A stretch of DNA of 25,643 nt. Origin: DATEAX01 sp035288145 (lineage in GTDB: Bacteria; Patescibacteriota; UBA1384; UBA12157; JAENIV01). The notes beneath the pieces are model-generated. The model searched no databases and was not told the DNA's origin. It worked only from the letters and a program-made list of their open reading frames with translations. Below, in pieces: positions 16,059-23,428 of the stretch. The stretch is taken from contig DATEAX010000051.1 of assembly GCA_035288145.1 (NCBI GenBank), positions 1-25,643 on the forward strand. The letters run 5' to 3'. The translations under genes and the position numbers were made by a program. The first letter of the stretch is position 1. Every line of letters begins with the position of its first letter.

Positions 16059-17129
16059 TCATTTCTTAACGGTTTCGAAAATCACACTGACAATTTCTTC
16101 GCTGGCTTGCTTTTGAGAAAAAGCGCGGGCGTGATGGCCAAGCAACTTTCTCATCTCCTCATCGGCCAAAAGATTATCAATAATTGATTTAAGCGATGTC
16201 GCGGTTAAGTTTTCTTCGGAGACAACAACTGCGGCATTTGATTTTTGAAAAACTTGGGCATTGGCTTCTTGATGCTCACCGGCGGCGCTTGCCAGAGGAA
16301 TAATAATGGATGCTTTGCCGGTCGAGGCGATTTCCATCAAAGTGCCCGCGCCAGCCCGGCTGATAACCAAATCAGCGTCCCGCATAAATTTGGGCACTTG
16401 CAAGGAAAAATCAAATAAATGATAAAAGGGATTTTGAAAAGATGAAAGTTTTTGAAAGTCCCGCGGCCCGGATAAATGCCAAATTTCGTAGCGTTCAACC
16501 AACTCCGGAAGAATCTCAAGAATCAAATCGTTTATTTTTGAAGAACCTTGTGACCCGCCGGTAATCAGAATTTTTGATCGCTCACCGGACTTAATAGGCG
16601 TTTCTAAAAAATCCGGGTGAACGGGGATCCCGGTATAAATTAATTTTCCCACCGGTAAATCCGAGGAGTAATTTTCTAAAGGAAATCCCAAACAAATCTT
16701 CTGGGCATATTTTAACGCCCAAAGATTAGCCCGTCCCATCACCACATCCGATTCGTGAATAACCAAAGGGATTTTGAAAAACTTAAGCCAAAAAATTATC
16801 GGCACTGTTACATAGCCGCCCTTGGCAAAAATCACCTTGGGCCGAAAAAATAAAATGATAAAAAGGGCCTGAATAATTCCTATAAATATTTTGGAAATAT
16901 CCCAAAAATTGGCCCAGCTGAAATAGGCCCGGCGTTTGCCGGCAAGGATTGCCAAAAAGGGAATGCCATATTCTTTGGCCAGCCTTTTTTCAATCCCCTG
17001 TCTTGAACCGACGTAAAGCATCCGCACGCGCTTGTTTTTTTTAAGCGACTTTGCCACCAAAATCACCGGCCAGGCATGCCCGGCCGTCCCCCCGCCGGTG
17101 AGCAAGATTTTCAATTTATGTCCGGACAT
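16059..17129 (-). CDS. murG: UDP-GlcNAc:lipid I N-acetylglucosaminyltransferase
   Basis: GT28 enzyme on the inner face of the membrane that adds GlcNAc to lipid I to make lipid II. The N-terminal glycine-rich loop is LLTGGGTAGHAWPV (Gly12-His18), followed by FAKGGYVTVPI and the membrane-associated hydrophobic patch. The donor-binding domain has ITGGSQGSSKIN and SRAGAGTLMEIASTGKASIIIPL. The length of 356 aa is normal. The ATG overlaps ftsW by 14 nt. It ends with TGA, consistent with the standard bacterial code. It is the last gene of the pgeF-murD-ftsW-murG run. Confidence 0.96.
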   Translation of the reverse strand: MSGHKLKILLTGGGTAGHAWPVILVAKSLKKNKRVRMLYVGSRQGIEKRLAKEYGIPFLAILAGKRRAYFSWANFWDISKIFIGIIQALFIILFFRPKVIFAKGGYVTVPIIFWLKFFKIPLVIHESDVVMGRANLWALKYAQKICLGFPLENYSSDLPVGKLIYTGIPVHPDFLETPIKSGERSKILITGGSQGSSKINDLILEILPELVERYEIWHLSGPRDFQKLSSFQNPFYHLFDFSLQVPKFMRDADLVISRAGAGTLMEIASTGKASIIIPLASAAGEHQEANAQVFQKSNAAVVVSEENLTATSLKSIIDNLLADEEMRKLLGHHARAFSQKQASEEIVSVIFETVKK

Positions 17130-18228
17130 TTTGACTCGAATGTTTGGAAATATTTAATAAAATTCCCACGGCAATTAAAGTGACAATTAGCGATGAGCCG
17201 CCAAAGGAAATAAAAGGCAACGGCACGCCGGTCAAAGGAATTAAACCAAGCATGGCGGCAATATTCAAAAATGCCTGGAGAATAATCCAGCTTGTAATTC
17301 CCGTGGCTAAAAGTTTGGCAAACCGATCCGGCGCGTGGCGAACAATGCTAAAACCCCTGACCGCCAGAAAAACAAAGACGGCGATGACTAAAAAGGACCG
17401 AATAAAACCCAACTCTTCGGCAATAATCGCAAAAATCGAATCGGAATAAGCTTGAGGAAGGTATAAATATTTCTGTTTACTCTGGCCAAATCCCAAACCC
17501 CAGAGACCGCCCGAGCCGATGGCGATGAGGGCCTGATTAATATGATAGGCGGCGCCCAAGGTTTCGTTTTGAGGATTTAAGAAAACCAAAAAGCGCTGGA
17601 GTCGGTAGGGGGCAATCTTAATGAGGAAGCCCAGCAATAGAAAAAGGCCAAGGGCTCCTAACCCCAAATGAATTCCCCGCGCTCCGGCGACAAAAAAAAC
17701 GATAACAGCGGTGGCCAAAATTACCGACAAAGTTCCCAAATCCGGCTGGCTCATAATCAAAAAAGCCAGGATGGCGATTAAGACGGCAAAGGGCACAAAC
17801 CCGGCAGAAAAATGCCTCACCTCTTCACCCTTTTTTTCCAGCCAAGACGCAAGATAGATTATAAAGCTAAGCTTGACGATTTCCGACGGCTGGAAAATTA
17901 AGCCGCCAATTCCCAACCACCGGTGAGCACCCCCGAATTCTCTACCGATACCAGGAATAAAAACCGCCAAAAGAAGAAGGAGGGTTATCAGAAACATCCC
18001 CAAGGAAATCTTTTTCAAATATCGATAATCAATAAAATAAGCCGCCACCATTAAGGCTATCCCAATAGATAGCGATATCAATTGATGAAAGGCATAATAA
18101 TAATTTGTGCCAAAACGCTCCTGTGAAGAAACGATTGAGCCAGAGGAAATCATCACAATCCCAAAAAGAGCAAGGAGGATAACCATAAAAGCAAATATTA
18201 GATCAGGTTTTTGAAATTTTTGTTTCAT
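17116..18228 (-). CDS. ftsW: SEDS peptidoglycan polymerase FtsW
   Basis: Polytopic SEDS-family glycosyltransferase that polymerises lipid II at the septum with FtsI. The protein is almost wholly hydrophobic helices and carries the family signatures GAHRWLGIGGLIFQPSE, SQPDLGT and PLTGVPLPFISFGGSS. The length of 370 aa is typical. The call as FtsW and not RodA rests on its place between murD and murG. The ATG overlaps murD by 26 nt, and its end overlaps murG. Confidence 0.94.
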   Translation of the reverse strand: MKQKFQKPDLIFAFMVILLALFGIVMISSGSIVSSQERFGTNYYYAFHQLISLSIGIALMVAAYFIDYRYLKKISLGMFLITLLLLLAVFIPGIGREFGGAHRWLGIGGLIFQPSEIVKLSFIIYLASWLEKKGEEVRHFSAGFVPFAVLIAILAFLIMSQPDLGTLSVILATAVIVFFVAGARGIHLGLGALGLFLLLGFLIKIAPYRLQRFLVFLNPQNETLGAAYHINQALIAIGSGGLWGLGFGQSKQKYLYLPQAYSDSIFAIIAEELGFIRSFLVIAVFVFLAVRGFSIVRHAPDRFAKLLATGITSWIILQAFLNIAAMLGLIPLTGVPLPFISFGGSSLIVTLIAVGILLNISKHSSQNVRT

Positions 18229-19597
18229 TATTTAAAACTTTTTCCTTAAAACGCCTGCCTCTTTCTTGATAATTTTTAAACCGGTCAAAAGAAGCGGAAG
18301 CGGGTGAGAGCAAAATAACATCTCCCCTTGAGGCCAAAGAGATGGCTTTGTCGACCGCTTCCTCGATTGATAAAATTTCCGAAATTTTGATAATTTTGGG
18401 ATTATTAATTTCGGTAAAAATTCTTGCCGCCGTTCTCCCGATGCTTAAAACCGCTTTGACCGAACTGTGGGAAATGACCTCGCCCAACTTTCGATAGTTC
18501 GCCCCTTTCTCCGAACCGCCCAAAAGTAAGATAATCGGCTCGGAAAAGGATTTGACCGCGGCAATCGTCGTGTCGGGAGTCGTAGAATATGAATCATTGT
18601 AGAAGCCGATGTCCTGATAGGTTCCAAGAAATTCAAGACGATGTTCTAAACCCTTAAAAGTTTTGACAACTTTTTGGATGGAAGAAACATCGGCGCCGGC
18701 TAAATGCGAGGCAACAACTGCCGCGGCAATATTTTCAAAGTTATGTTCACCCCGAAGTTGAACTTCGGATGTTTTAGCAATAGGAATATCTTCGTTATTG
18801 GTTCTCAAAATAAAAAGCTGGTGATTTTTAATCCATGTTCCTTCATCGACTGATTTTCGTCGGGAAAACCACAAAACTTTTGCCGGGGTTAAGCTCCCAA
18901 ACTCAAAACTTGTCAAATAATCGGCATTGATGACCGCAAAGTCGTCTTTCGATTGGAAGCGGACAATGTTTTGTTTGGCTTCGATATATTCTTTTTCGTC
19001 TTGATGATAATCCAAATGGTCAATTTTGATATCTAATATTACCGCGATATGGGGAGATTTATCTAAATCTTGCAATTGAAAACTTGAAAGTTCAAGGATA
19101 ACAATATCTTCTTTTTTTAATTCGTCCAAGAATCCAATCGGCGGATTACCAATGTTGCCGCCGAGATAAATTTGCCCTTTGAGATTTGAGATTTGAGATT
19201 GGCACTTTAATATTTCATATATTAGAGTGCTTGTTGTCCCTTTACCTTTGGTTCCCGTGACGCCAATAATTTGGCAAGGACATAAGTCAAAAAACAGCTT
19301 CATCTGCGAGGAAATCACAACCCCTTTAGCTTCTTGGATTTTTGGATTAAGATAAGGCAACCCAGGCGTTCGAAAAACAATCTCAAAATCGGACAAATTA
19401 TCCAGATAACCCGGGCCAAGTCGATATGAAGCTGAAATTTTCTCATCTCTCTCGAGGTCATTATTTTGATCGCAAATAGTGACCTCGGCGCCGTGTTTTA
19501 ACAACAACTTCGCTACTGCTTGATTCTCAACTCCCCATCCCAAAATCCCGATTTTTTGGCTTAATAAATTTTTTAATTTTACATTGTCATTTTGCAT
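18203..19597 (-). CDS. murD: UDP-N-acetylmuramoylalanine--D-glutamate ligase
   Basis: Mur ligase that adds D-Glu to UDP-MurNAc-L-Ala. The N-terminal Rossmann-like domain has ILGWGVENQAVAKLL. The P-loop is GTKGKGTT (115-122), with YLGGNIGNPP and DIKIDHLDYH as the conserved central motifs and NDSYSTTPDTT in the C-terminal domain. Between P-loop helix and YLGGN, residues of about 132-139 are encoded by a 7-nt tandem repeat, a probable late insertion that keeps the frame. The ATG has no SD and lies in an AT-rich stretch with several ATGs. It starts 23 nt after pgeF and overlaps ftsW. Confidence 0.95.
   Translation of the reverse strand: MQNDNVKLKNLLSQKIGILGWGVENQAVAKLLLKHGAEVTICDQNNDLERDEKISASYRLGPGYLDNLSDFEIVFRTPGLPYLNPKIQEAKGVVISSQMKLFFDLCPCQIIGVTGTKGKGTTSTLIYEILKCQSQISNLKGQIYLGGNIGNPPIGFLDELKKEDIVILELSSFQLQDLDKSPHIAVILDIKIDHLDYHQDEKEYIEAKQNIVRFQSKDDFAVINADYLTSFEFGSLTPAKVLWFSRRKSVDEGTWIKNHQLFILRTNNEDIPIAKTSEVQLRGEHNFENIAAAVVASHLAGADVSSIQKVVKTFKGLEHRLEFLGTYQDIGFYNDSYSTTPDTTIAAVKSFSEPIILLLGGSEKGANYRKLGEVISHSSVKAVLSIGRTAARIFTEINNPKIIKISEILSIEEAVDKAISLASRGDVILLSPASASFDRFKNYQERGRRFKEKVLNNETKISKT
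19178..19200. repeat. Heptamer tandem repeat (TTTGAGA)x3 inside murD
   Basis: Three perfect copies of TTTGAGA plus two further bases. Three units make 21 nt, so the murD frame is kept at that count; it would break at two or four copies. Confidence 0.8.
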
Positions 19598-19620
19598 TGT
19601 GCATTTTAATTTTTGATTTA

Positions 19621-20364
19621 TTACCTCATCCCTATCACCCCTGCCGAGGCCGGCGTTCCTTCTCCCTCTTTGCGAAAGCTACCAAAGTTCCCGTGATCGC
19701 AGGCCGGACAAATGGAGACGATTTCAAGATTTTCCTCTAAAATACCCATCTTTTTAAAATCTTTGGCAGCGGCCTTTTTCAGATCAACATAACCATGATT
19801 ATTTCTAACAAAAGTCGCCGTAGGATAATTATCTAAAAAATTATCAAGAACTTCATTTTGAACGACAAAATGTTTCTGACAGATTCCCGGACCGATACCG
19901 ATAACTAAATGTTCTGGCATAGCTCCGCAAGTCTTAAACTTTTCGATTGCCCTGGGAATAATTTGACTGATGATTCCCCGCCAGCCGGCATGCAAAATAC
20001 CAACTAATTTTACTACCGGTTCGTAAATCAAGATTGGCAGACAATCCGCCACCGTGACCATTAAAAAGACATCTTGTTGGAAAGTTAAAAGTCCATCGGT
20101 GGCACTAATAGCGCTACTCTTGGATAATGCTCCCCTGCCTTTATCATCTCTGCTTACTTCCTGAATCTTGGTGCCGTGGGTAACTCCCGCCACGACTACC
20201 TCATGGATATCTATCCCCAAATCGCCCAAAAAATGCTCCCGATTCTTGGTAACCATGCTGTCATCAATTGTCCCAAAACGCATGTCCCCATATTGACGCT
20301 GGGAAACTCCTTGAATGATTTCATCGAACTTTGAAAAAATAGAGAATTTAAAGAACTTCTCCAT
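19621..20364 (-). CDS. pgeF: Peptidoglycan editing factor PgeF / YfiH-family laccase-like protein
   Basis: Member of the YfiH (DUF152, multi-copper-oxidase-like) family. In E. coli PgeF helps keep L-Ala, not L-Ser, in the stem peptide by guarding MurC specificity; other members act on purine nucleosides. The predicted metal-site residues are present: His63 (VTHGTKIQ), Cys108 (VADCLPI) and His125 (LHAGWRG), and GIGPGICQKHF is conserved. The length of 247 aa is normal. The ATG has no SD, and a promoter -10 ends only 6 nt before it, so the mRNA may be leaderless. It heads the pgeF-murD-ftsW-murG run, fitting a role in precursor fidelity. Confidence 0.9.
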   Translation of the reverse strand: MEKFFKFSIFSKFDEIIQGVSQRQYGDMRFGTIDDSMVTKNREHFLGDLGIDIHEVVVAGVTHGTKIQEVSRDDKGRGALSKSSAISATDGLLTFQQDVFLMVTVADCLPILIYEPVVKLVGILHAGWRGIISQIIPRAIEKFKTCGAMPEHLVIGIGPGICQKHFVVQNEVLDNFLDNYPTATFVRNNHGYVDLKKAAAKDFKKMGILEENLEIVSICPACDHGNFGSFRKEGEGTPASAGVIGMR

Positions 20365-20370
20365 AAATTT

Positions 20371-20398
20371 ATTGTATCAGAAAAGTGCCCTCTATTAA
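20371..20398 (-). promoter_or_regulatory. Extended -10 promoter of pgeF, possibly leaderless
   Basis: TGATACAAT on the minus strand (-10 at 20376-20371), with TTAATA 16 nt further up as a weak -35. Only AAATTT lies between the -10 and the ATG, so transcription should begin at or next to the start codon. Confidence 0.5.
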
Positions 20399-20465
20399 AG
20401 AGAGCATAAGTTCGATATTGACCGCTTTTAACTCTTTTTTAAATAAATTTCTTCGGGACCAACCC

Positions 20466-20498
20466 AAAAAACCATCCCTCACCTGGCAGGTGAGGGAT
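20466..20498 (-). terminator. Intrinsic terminator after mraY
   Basis: A perfect 11-bp stem (ATCCCTCACCT/AGGTGAGGGAT) with a 3-nt loop, followed after GG by TTTTTT on the minus strand. It lies 16 nt past the mraY stop and separates murF-mraY from pgeF. Confidence 0.75.
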
Positions 20499-20513
20499 AA
20501 ATGGTCAGGAAAC

Positions 20514-21539
20514 TTATATCCCCCGTCCGATTAAAGCAATCATCATGCCGATAACCGCCATCACCGCGGAAATTACCCAAAAACGCATCACCACTTTGGG
20601 TTCGGGCCAGCCGAGAGCCTCGAGATGATGATGAATGGGGGCTGATAAAAAGACCTTTTTATGAAAAAATTTCCGAGAAATTATTTGAATAATCACCGAC
20701 ATTGCTTCGACAACAAAAATAAAGCCGATAATCGGCAAGACTGCCACCGAATTAGTAAGAAAGGCAATTACACCTAAAGTTGCTCCCAAAGCCATTGAGC
20801 CGGTATCACCCATGAAAAATCTTGCCGGATAAATATTAAACCACAAAAAGGCCAACAAAGCTCCCATAATTGTCCCGCAAAAGGCGGCTAAGGCGACTTT
20901 GCCTTCAACCAAGGCAATAAAGCCAAAAGCCCCATAAGACATAACCAGAGTCCCTCCGGCCAAACCGTCAAGACCATCGGTTTCATTGACAGCAAAGGCC
21001 AGCCCGACAATCACCAGGATAAACAAGGGAATGTACCAAAGACCCAAAGACAAATCCCCAAAACCCGGGATGTGAAAAATGTCCCAGCCCAACTTAAAAT
21101 AAAACCACCAGGCGCCGACGGCGGCAATCATAAGATAAATTAAAAGCTTAAAACGGAAACGAAGTCCGCCACCCCTCACCCCGACACCGCGAATGTTAAA
21201 AATATCATCAACCGCCCCGATAATTCCGGAGGAGACCAAGGCGAATAAAGGCAGCCAGGTGCCGGCGCGGGAGAGATTAAATAAAAGAGTGATAACTGCC
21301 GTTGTCACCCAAACCAAAAGACCGCCCATTGTCGGCGTGTTTTCTTTACCCTTGTGAAGATGATAGAAAATCGGCGCTTTTTTTTCGTCAAAGCCGGTTT
21401 TTCGAATCCGTTTGCCGAACCGGTTACGATACAAAAAATCTGTAAACAAAGGCGTCCAGATAATGGCAATAATAAAAGAGAGGGCTGTCAGCCAAAAGAT
21501 TTTTGCCAAATTGGGTAAATAAATTTGAATCTGTTCCAA
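20514..21539 (-). CDS. mraY: Phospho-N-acetylmuramoyl-pentapeptide-transferase
   Basis: Integral membrane enzyme that moves phospho-MurNAc-pentapeptide onto undecaprenyl phosphate to form lipid I. About ten membrane segments. Signature residues: the acidic pair Asp111-Asp112 (GAVDDIFN), NETDGLDGLAGG (Asn185, Asp188, Asp191), FMGDTGSMALG and the histidine-rich APIHHHLEALGW loop. KENTPTMGG near residue 67 is the family's N-terminal signature. The length of 341 aa is normal. The start is TTG at 21539, with GGAG 5 nt upstream inside the last codons of murF; the gap to murF is 2 nt. Confidence 0.95.
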   Translation of the reverse strand: MEQIQIYLPNLAKIFWLTALSFIIAIIWTPLFTDFLYRNRFGKRIRKTGFDEKKAPIFYHLHKGKENTPTMGGLLVWVTTAVITLLFNLSRAGTWLPLFALVSSGIIGAVDDIFNIRGVGVRGGGLRFRFKLLIYLMIAAVGAWWFYFKLGWDIFHIPGFGDLSLGLWYIPLFILVIVGLAFAVNETDGLDGLAGGTLVMSYGAFGFIALVEGKVALAAFCGTIMGALLAFLWFNIYPARFFMGDTGSMALGATLGVIAFLTNSVAVLPIIGFIFVVEAMSVIIQIISRKFFHKKVFLSAPIHHHLEALGWPEPKVVMRFWVISAVMAVIGMMIALIGRGI

Positions 21540-21541
21540 AA

Positions 21542-22741
21542 TTACTCCGAAACTCTCAAGAGGTCGACGATTTTTTCCAAACCGATTGCTCGTGAGGCCT
21601 TAATTAAGATTATATCACCGGGCAGAATTTTACTCAAAAGATATTCTCCGGCTTCTTCTGAATGATTAAAATGCTTTTTTGCCTGATAACCCTTGGCTAA
21701 ATCCCCCACGCTGAAAACTTCATCGGCAATTTCCCGGGCATATTCGCCGATGAGCCGATGGGCCTCCTCGGAAATTTTGCCGATTTCCAGCATATCTCCC
21801 AAAACGGCAATTTTTCGGGCATTAGCCGGCGGTCTTGGCAGGGTCTTTAAGGTATCGAGGGCCGTCCGCATCGAGAGGGGATTGGCGTTATAGGAATCGT
21901 CGAGAATAATAGATTTGTTTCTACCTTCGACGACCTCCATCCGGCGTTTTCCTGTCCGGAAATTGGCAAGACCCTTGACCATCGCCTCTTGATCCAAACC
22001 CAGAATCTCGGCCACGGCCACCGCCGCTAAAGCTGAAGAAACATTGGCTGACCTCCCCAATGTCGGCGTTGAAACTCGAAACTTTGTCTTTGAATTAATC
22101 ACGACCTGGAAATTTGTCAGAGCTCGGAAATCTTCAATCTCGGTGGTGATATTTCTGGCCTCAACATCGGCTTCACTCTGTAAAGCATAGGTCTTTTGCT
22201 GCCACTGGCCGTTACCAGAGATTGCTTTAATTTTTTCGTCATCAAGATTTAAAACCGCAAATCCGGGCGCTTTCAGCGCCTGTAACAGGCTTGTTTTTTC
22301 TAAAACGATTTTTTCGATTGAACCGAAAGCTTCAAGATGGGCCGGGCCGATGCTTGTTAAAACGGCGATGTCTGGTCTCGCAAAACTTACAAGATATTTA
22401 ATGTCGCCGGGTTTATCGGCGGCCATTTCCAAGACAAGAATTTGATATTTTTTGCCAAAGAGGGCTCTCAACTTGGCGGTCAAAATTATCCCCAGCCACT
22501 GCCAAAATTTCTCTGGCGATTTTTTGTAACCCAAAATTGCCAGCGGCACGCCAGTCTCATTGTTTAAATTTCCCTCGGATTTTCTGACATTTTTGCCAAA
22601 CTTAATTTTCAGGACTTCAAAAATCGCCTCTTTAGTTGAGGTTTTGCCGACCGAGCCGGTGACGGCAACAATCTTCGGCTTGGCTCTTTTTAAATAAATT
22701 TTTGCGAAAAAACGGAGATAGGATTGCAAGATCTTACTCAT
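21542..22741 (-). CDS. murF: UDP-N-acetylmuramoyl-tripeptide--D-alanyl-D-alanine ligase
   Basis: Mur ligase that adds D-Ala-D-Ala to complete the pentapeptide precursor. The P-loop is GSVGKTST (29-36), followed by GNLNNETGVPLA, MAADKPGDI, TSIGPAHLEAFGS and DDSYNANPLSM, all MurF-like. At 399 aa it is short: the usual N-terminal UDP-binding domain is essentially missing and the P-loop lies 30 residues from the start. No in-frame extension is evident, since a promoter and the divergent gene lie upstream. The ATG lacks an SD, and a -10 ends 8 nt before it. It is followed at 2 nt by mraY. Confidence 0.9.
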   Translation of the reverse strand: MSKILQSYLRFFAKIYLKRAKPKIVAVTGSVGKTSTKEAIFEVLKIKFGKNVRKSEGNLNNETGVPLAILGYKKSPEKFWQWLGIILTAKLRALFGKKYQILVLEMAADKPGDIKYLVSFARPDIAVLTSIGPAHLEAFGSIEKIVLEKTSLLQALKAPGFAVLNLDDEKIKAISGNGQWQQKTYALQSEADVEARNITTEIEDFRALTNFQVVINSKTKFRVSTPTLGRSANVSSALAAVAVAEILGLDQEAMVKGLANFRTGKRRMEVVEGRNKSIILDDSYNANPLSMRTALDTLKTLPRPPANARKIAVLGDMLEIGKISEEAHRLIGEYAREIADEVFSVGDLAKGYQAKKHFNHSEEAGEYLLSKILPGDIILIKASRAIGLEKIVDLLRVSE

Positions 22742-22749
22742 AATTTACA

Positions 22750-22778
22750 ATTTTACCATTTTTATTGACTTTTGGAAA
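22750..22778 (-). promoter_or_regulatory. Promoter of murF-mraY, possibly leaderless
   Basis: TTTCCA (22778-22773), a 17-nt spacer and TAAAAT (22755-22750) on the minus strand. Eight bases separate the -10 from the ATG. It interlocks with the promoter of the DUF218-like gene on the plus strand. Confidence 0.45.
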
Positions 22779-22793
22779 GATCAAGAGTATCTT
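22765..22793 (+). promoter_or_regulatory. Promoter of the DUF218-like gene
   Basis: TTGACT (22765-22770), a 17-nt spacer and TATCTT (22788-22793). The start point would be near 22800, leaving a leader of about 23 nt that contains the GGAGGT SD. Confidence 0.55.
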
Positions 22794-22822
22794 TAAAACA
22801 TTCCAAGGGGGAGGTACCTTTC

Positions 22823-23380
22823 GTGAAAATTCTGCTTTATCCGTTCCCGAAAGATATGTACGGCGGCGAGCGCTCGGCTGAACATACCTCACGGATGGTT
22901 ACAACAGTCGAGGTTTGGCGAGGATTGTATCGTCATCATGAAGTCAAGGTACTTTGTACTTCGGGACTTCATAACAAAGACGGTCTTTCCCTCGCTCAAG
23001 ATATGGCCAATCAGCTCACCGAGATTGAACCAGAGATTGCGTCTTATCTCGTCATTGGTGAAGATAAATCCACTCATACCGGTCAGGCAATCTCCTATTT
23101 CAAGACGGCGTTCTGTGAGCTTCATCCTTTGCCAGAAAAGATAGTCATCATCTCCAACTTCTGGCATCTTCTGCGGATTGGAAGCTTCTTGAAACATTAC
23201 AAGCTCGGCATTCCGATCGAGAAGGTCTTTTCCCCACCAGTCAGACCCCTCGACCGTTGGCTGATTCGAACCCTCCAAGAGGTTCTTCTCTATCTCGACA
23301 GCATATCCCTAGACCGCTTCGGCCATCGCTTTGATTGGCTCGCCGAAAAACGCCGAGCCGATGCCCGTCTCAAACCCTAA
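22823..23380 (+). CDS. DUF218-like (YdcF/SanA-type) protein, 185 aa
   Basis: The pattern fits DUF218: an N-terminal strand, LCTSG at 44-48 where the family has a VSGG-like loop, then VIGEDKSTHTGQ at 78-88 (the family's E-x-S-x-x-T segment), and VIISNFWHLLRI at 108-119 (the TSxxHxxR segment with a conserved His). DUF218 proteins are implicated in envelope or vancomycin phenotypes (SanA) and bind nucleotide-like ligands (YdcF); no reaction is established. No signal peptide or membrane anchor is present, unlike SanA. The start is GTG at 22823, because GGAGGT ends 7 nt upstream; in-frame codons further up lie before the predicted transcript start. It is the only plus-strand gene inside the dcw cluster, with its own promoter and terminator. 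Confidence 0.65.
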   Translation: MKILLYPFPKDMYGGERSAEHTSRMVTTVEVWRGLYRHHEVKVLCTSGLHNKDGLSLAQDMANQLTEIEPEIASYLVIGEDKSTHTGQAISYFKTAFCELHPLPEKIVIISNFWHLLRIGSFLKHYKLGIPIEKVFSPPVRPLDRWLIRTLQEVLLYLDSISLDRFGHRFDWLAEKRRADARLKP

Positions 23381-23389
23381 CCAAACGAC

Positions 23390-23417
23390 AGCTCCATCAT
23401 CCGATGGGGCTTTTTTT
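23390..23417 (+). terminator. Intrinsic terminator of the DUF218-like gene
   Basis: AGCTCCATC and GATGGGGCT pair over 9 bp (one G-T) with the loop ATCC, followed by TTTTTTT. It sits in the 48-nt gap between the converging DUF218-like gene and ftsI and works only for the plus strand. Confidence 0.8.
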
Positions 23418-23428
23418 ATATCAAAATG

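Noticed and set aside
16025..16060. Terminator after murG
   Set aside because: Only a 4-bp ACGC/GCGT stem with an interrupted T tract; too weak to call.
22889..23278. A 129-codon minus-strand open frame opposite the DUF218-like gene
   Set aside because: The plus strand has promoter, SD, family motifs and terminator; the minus frame has none of these.
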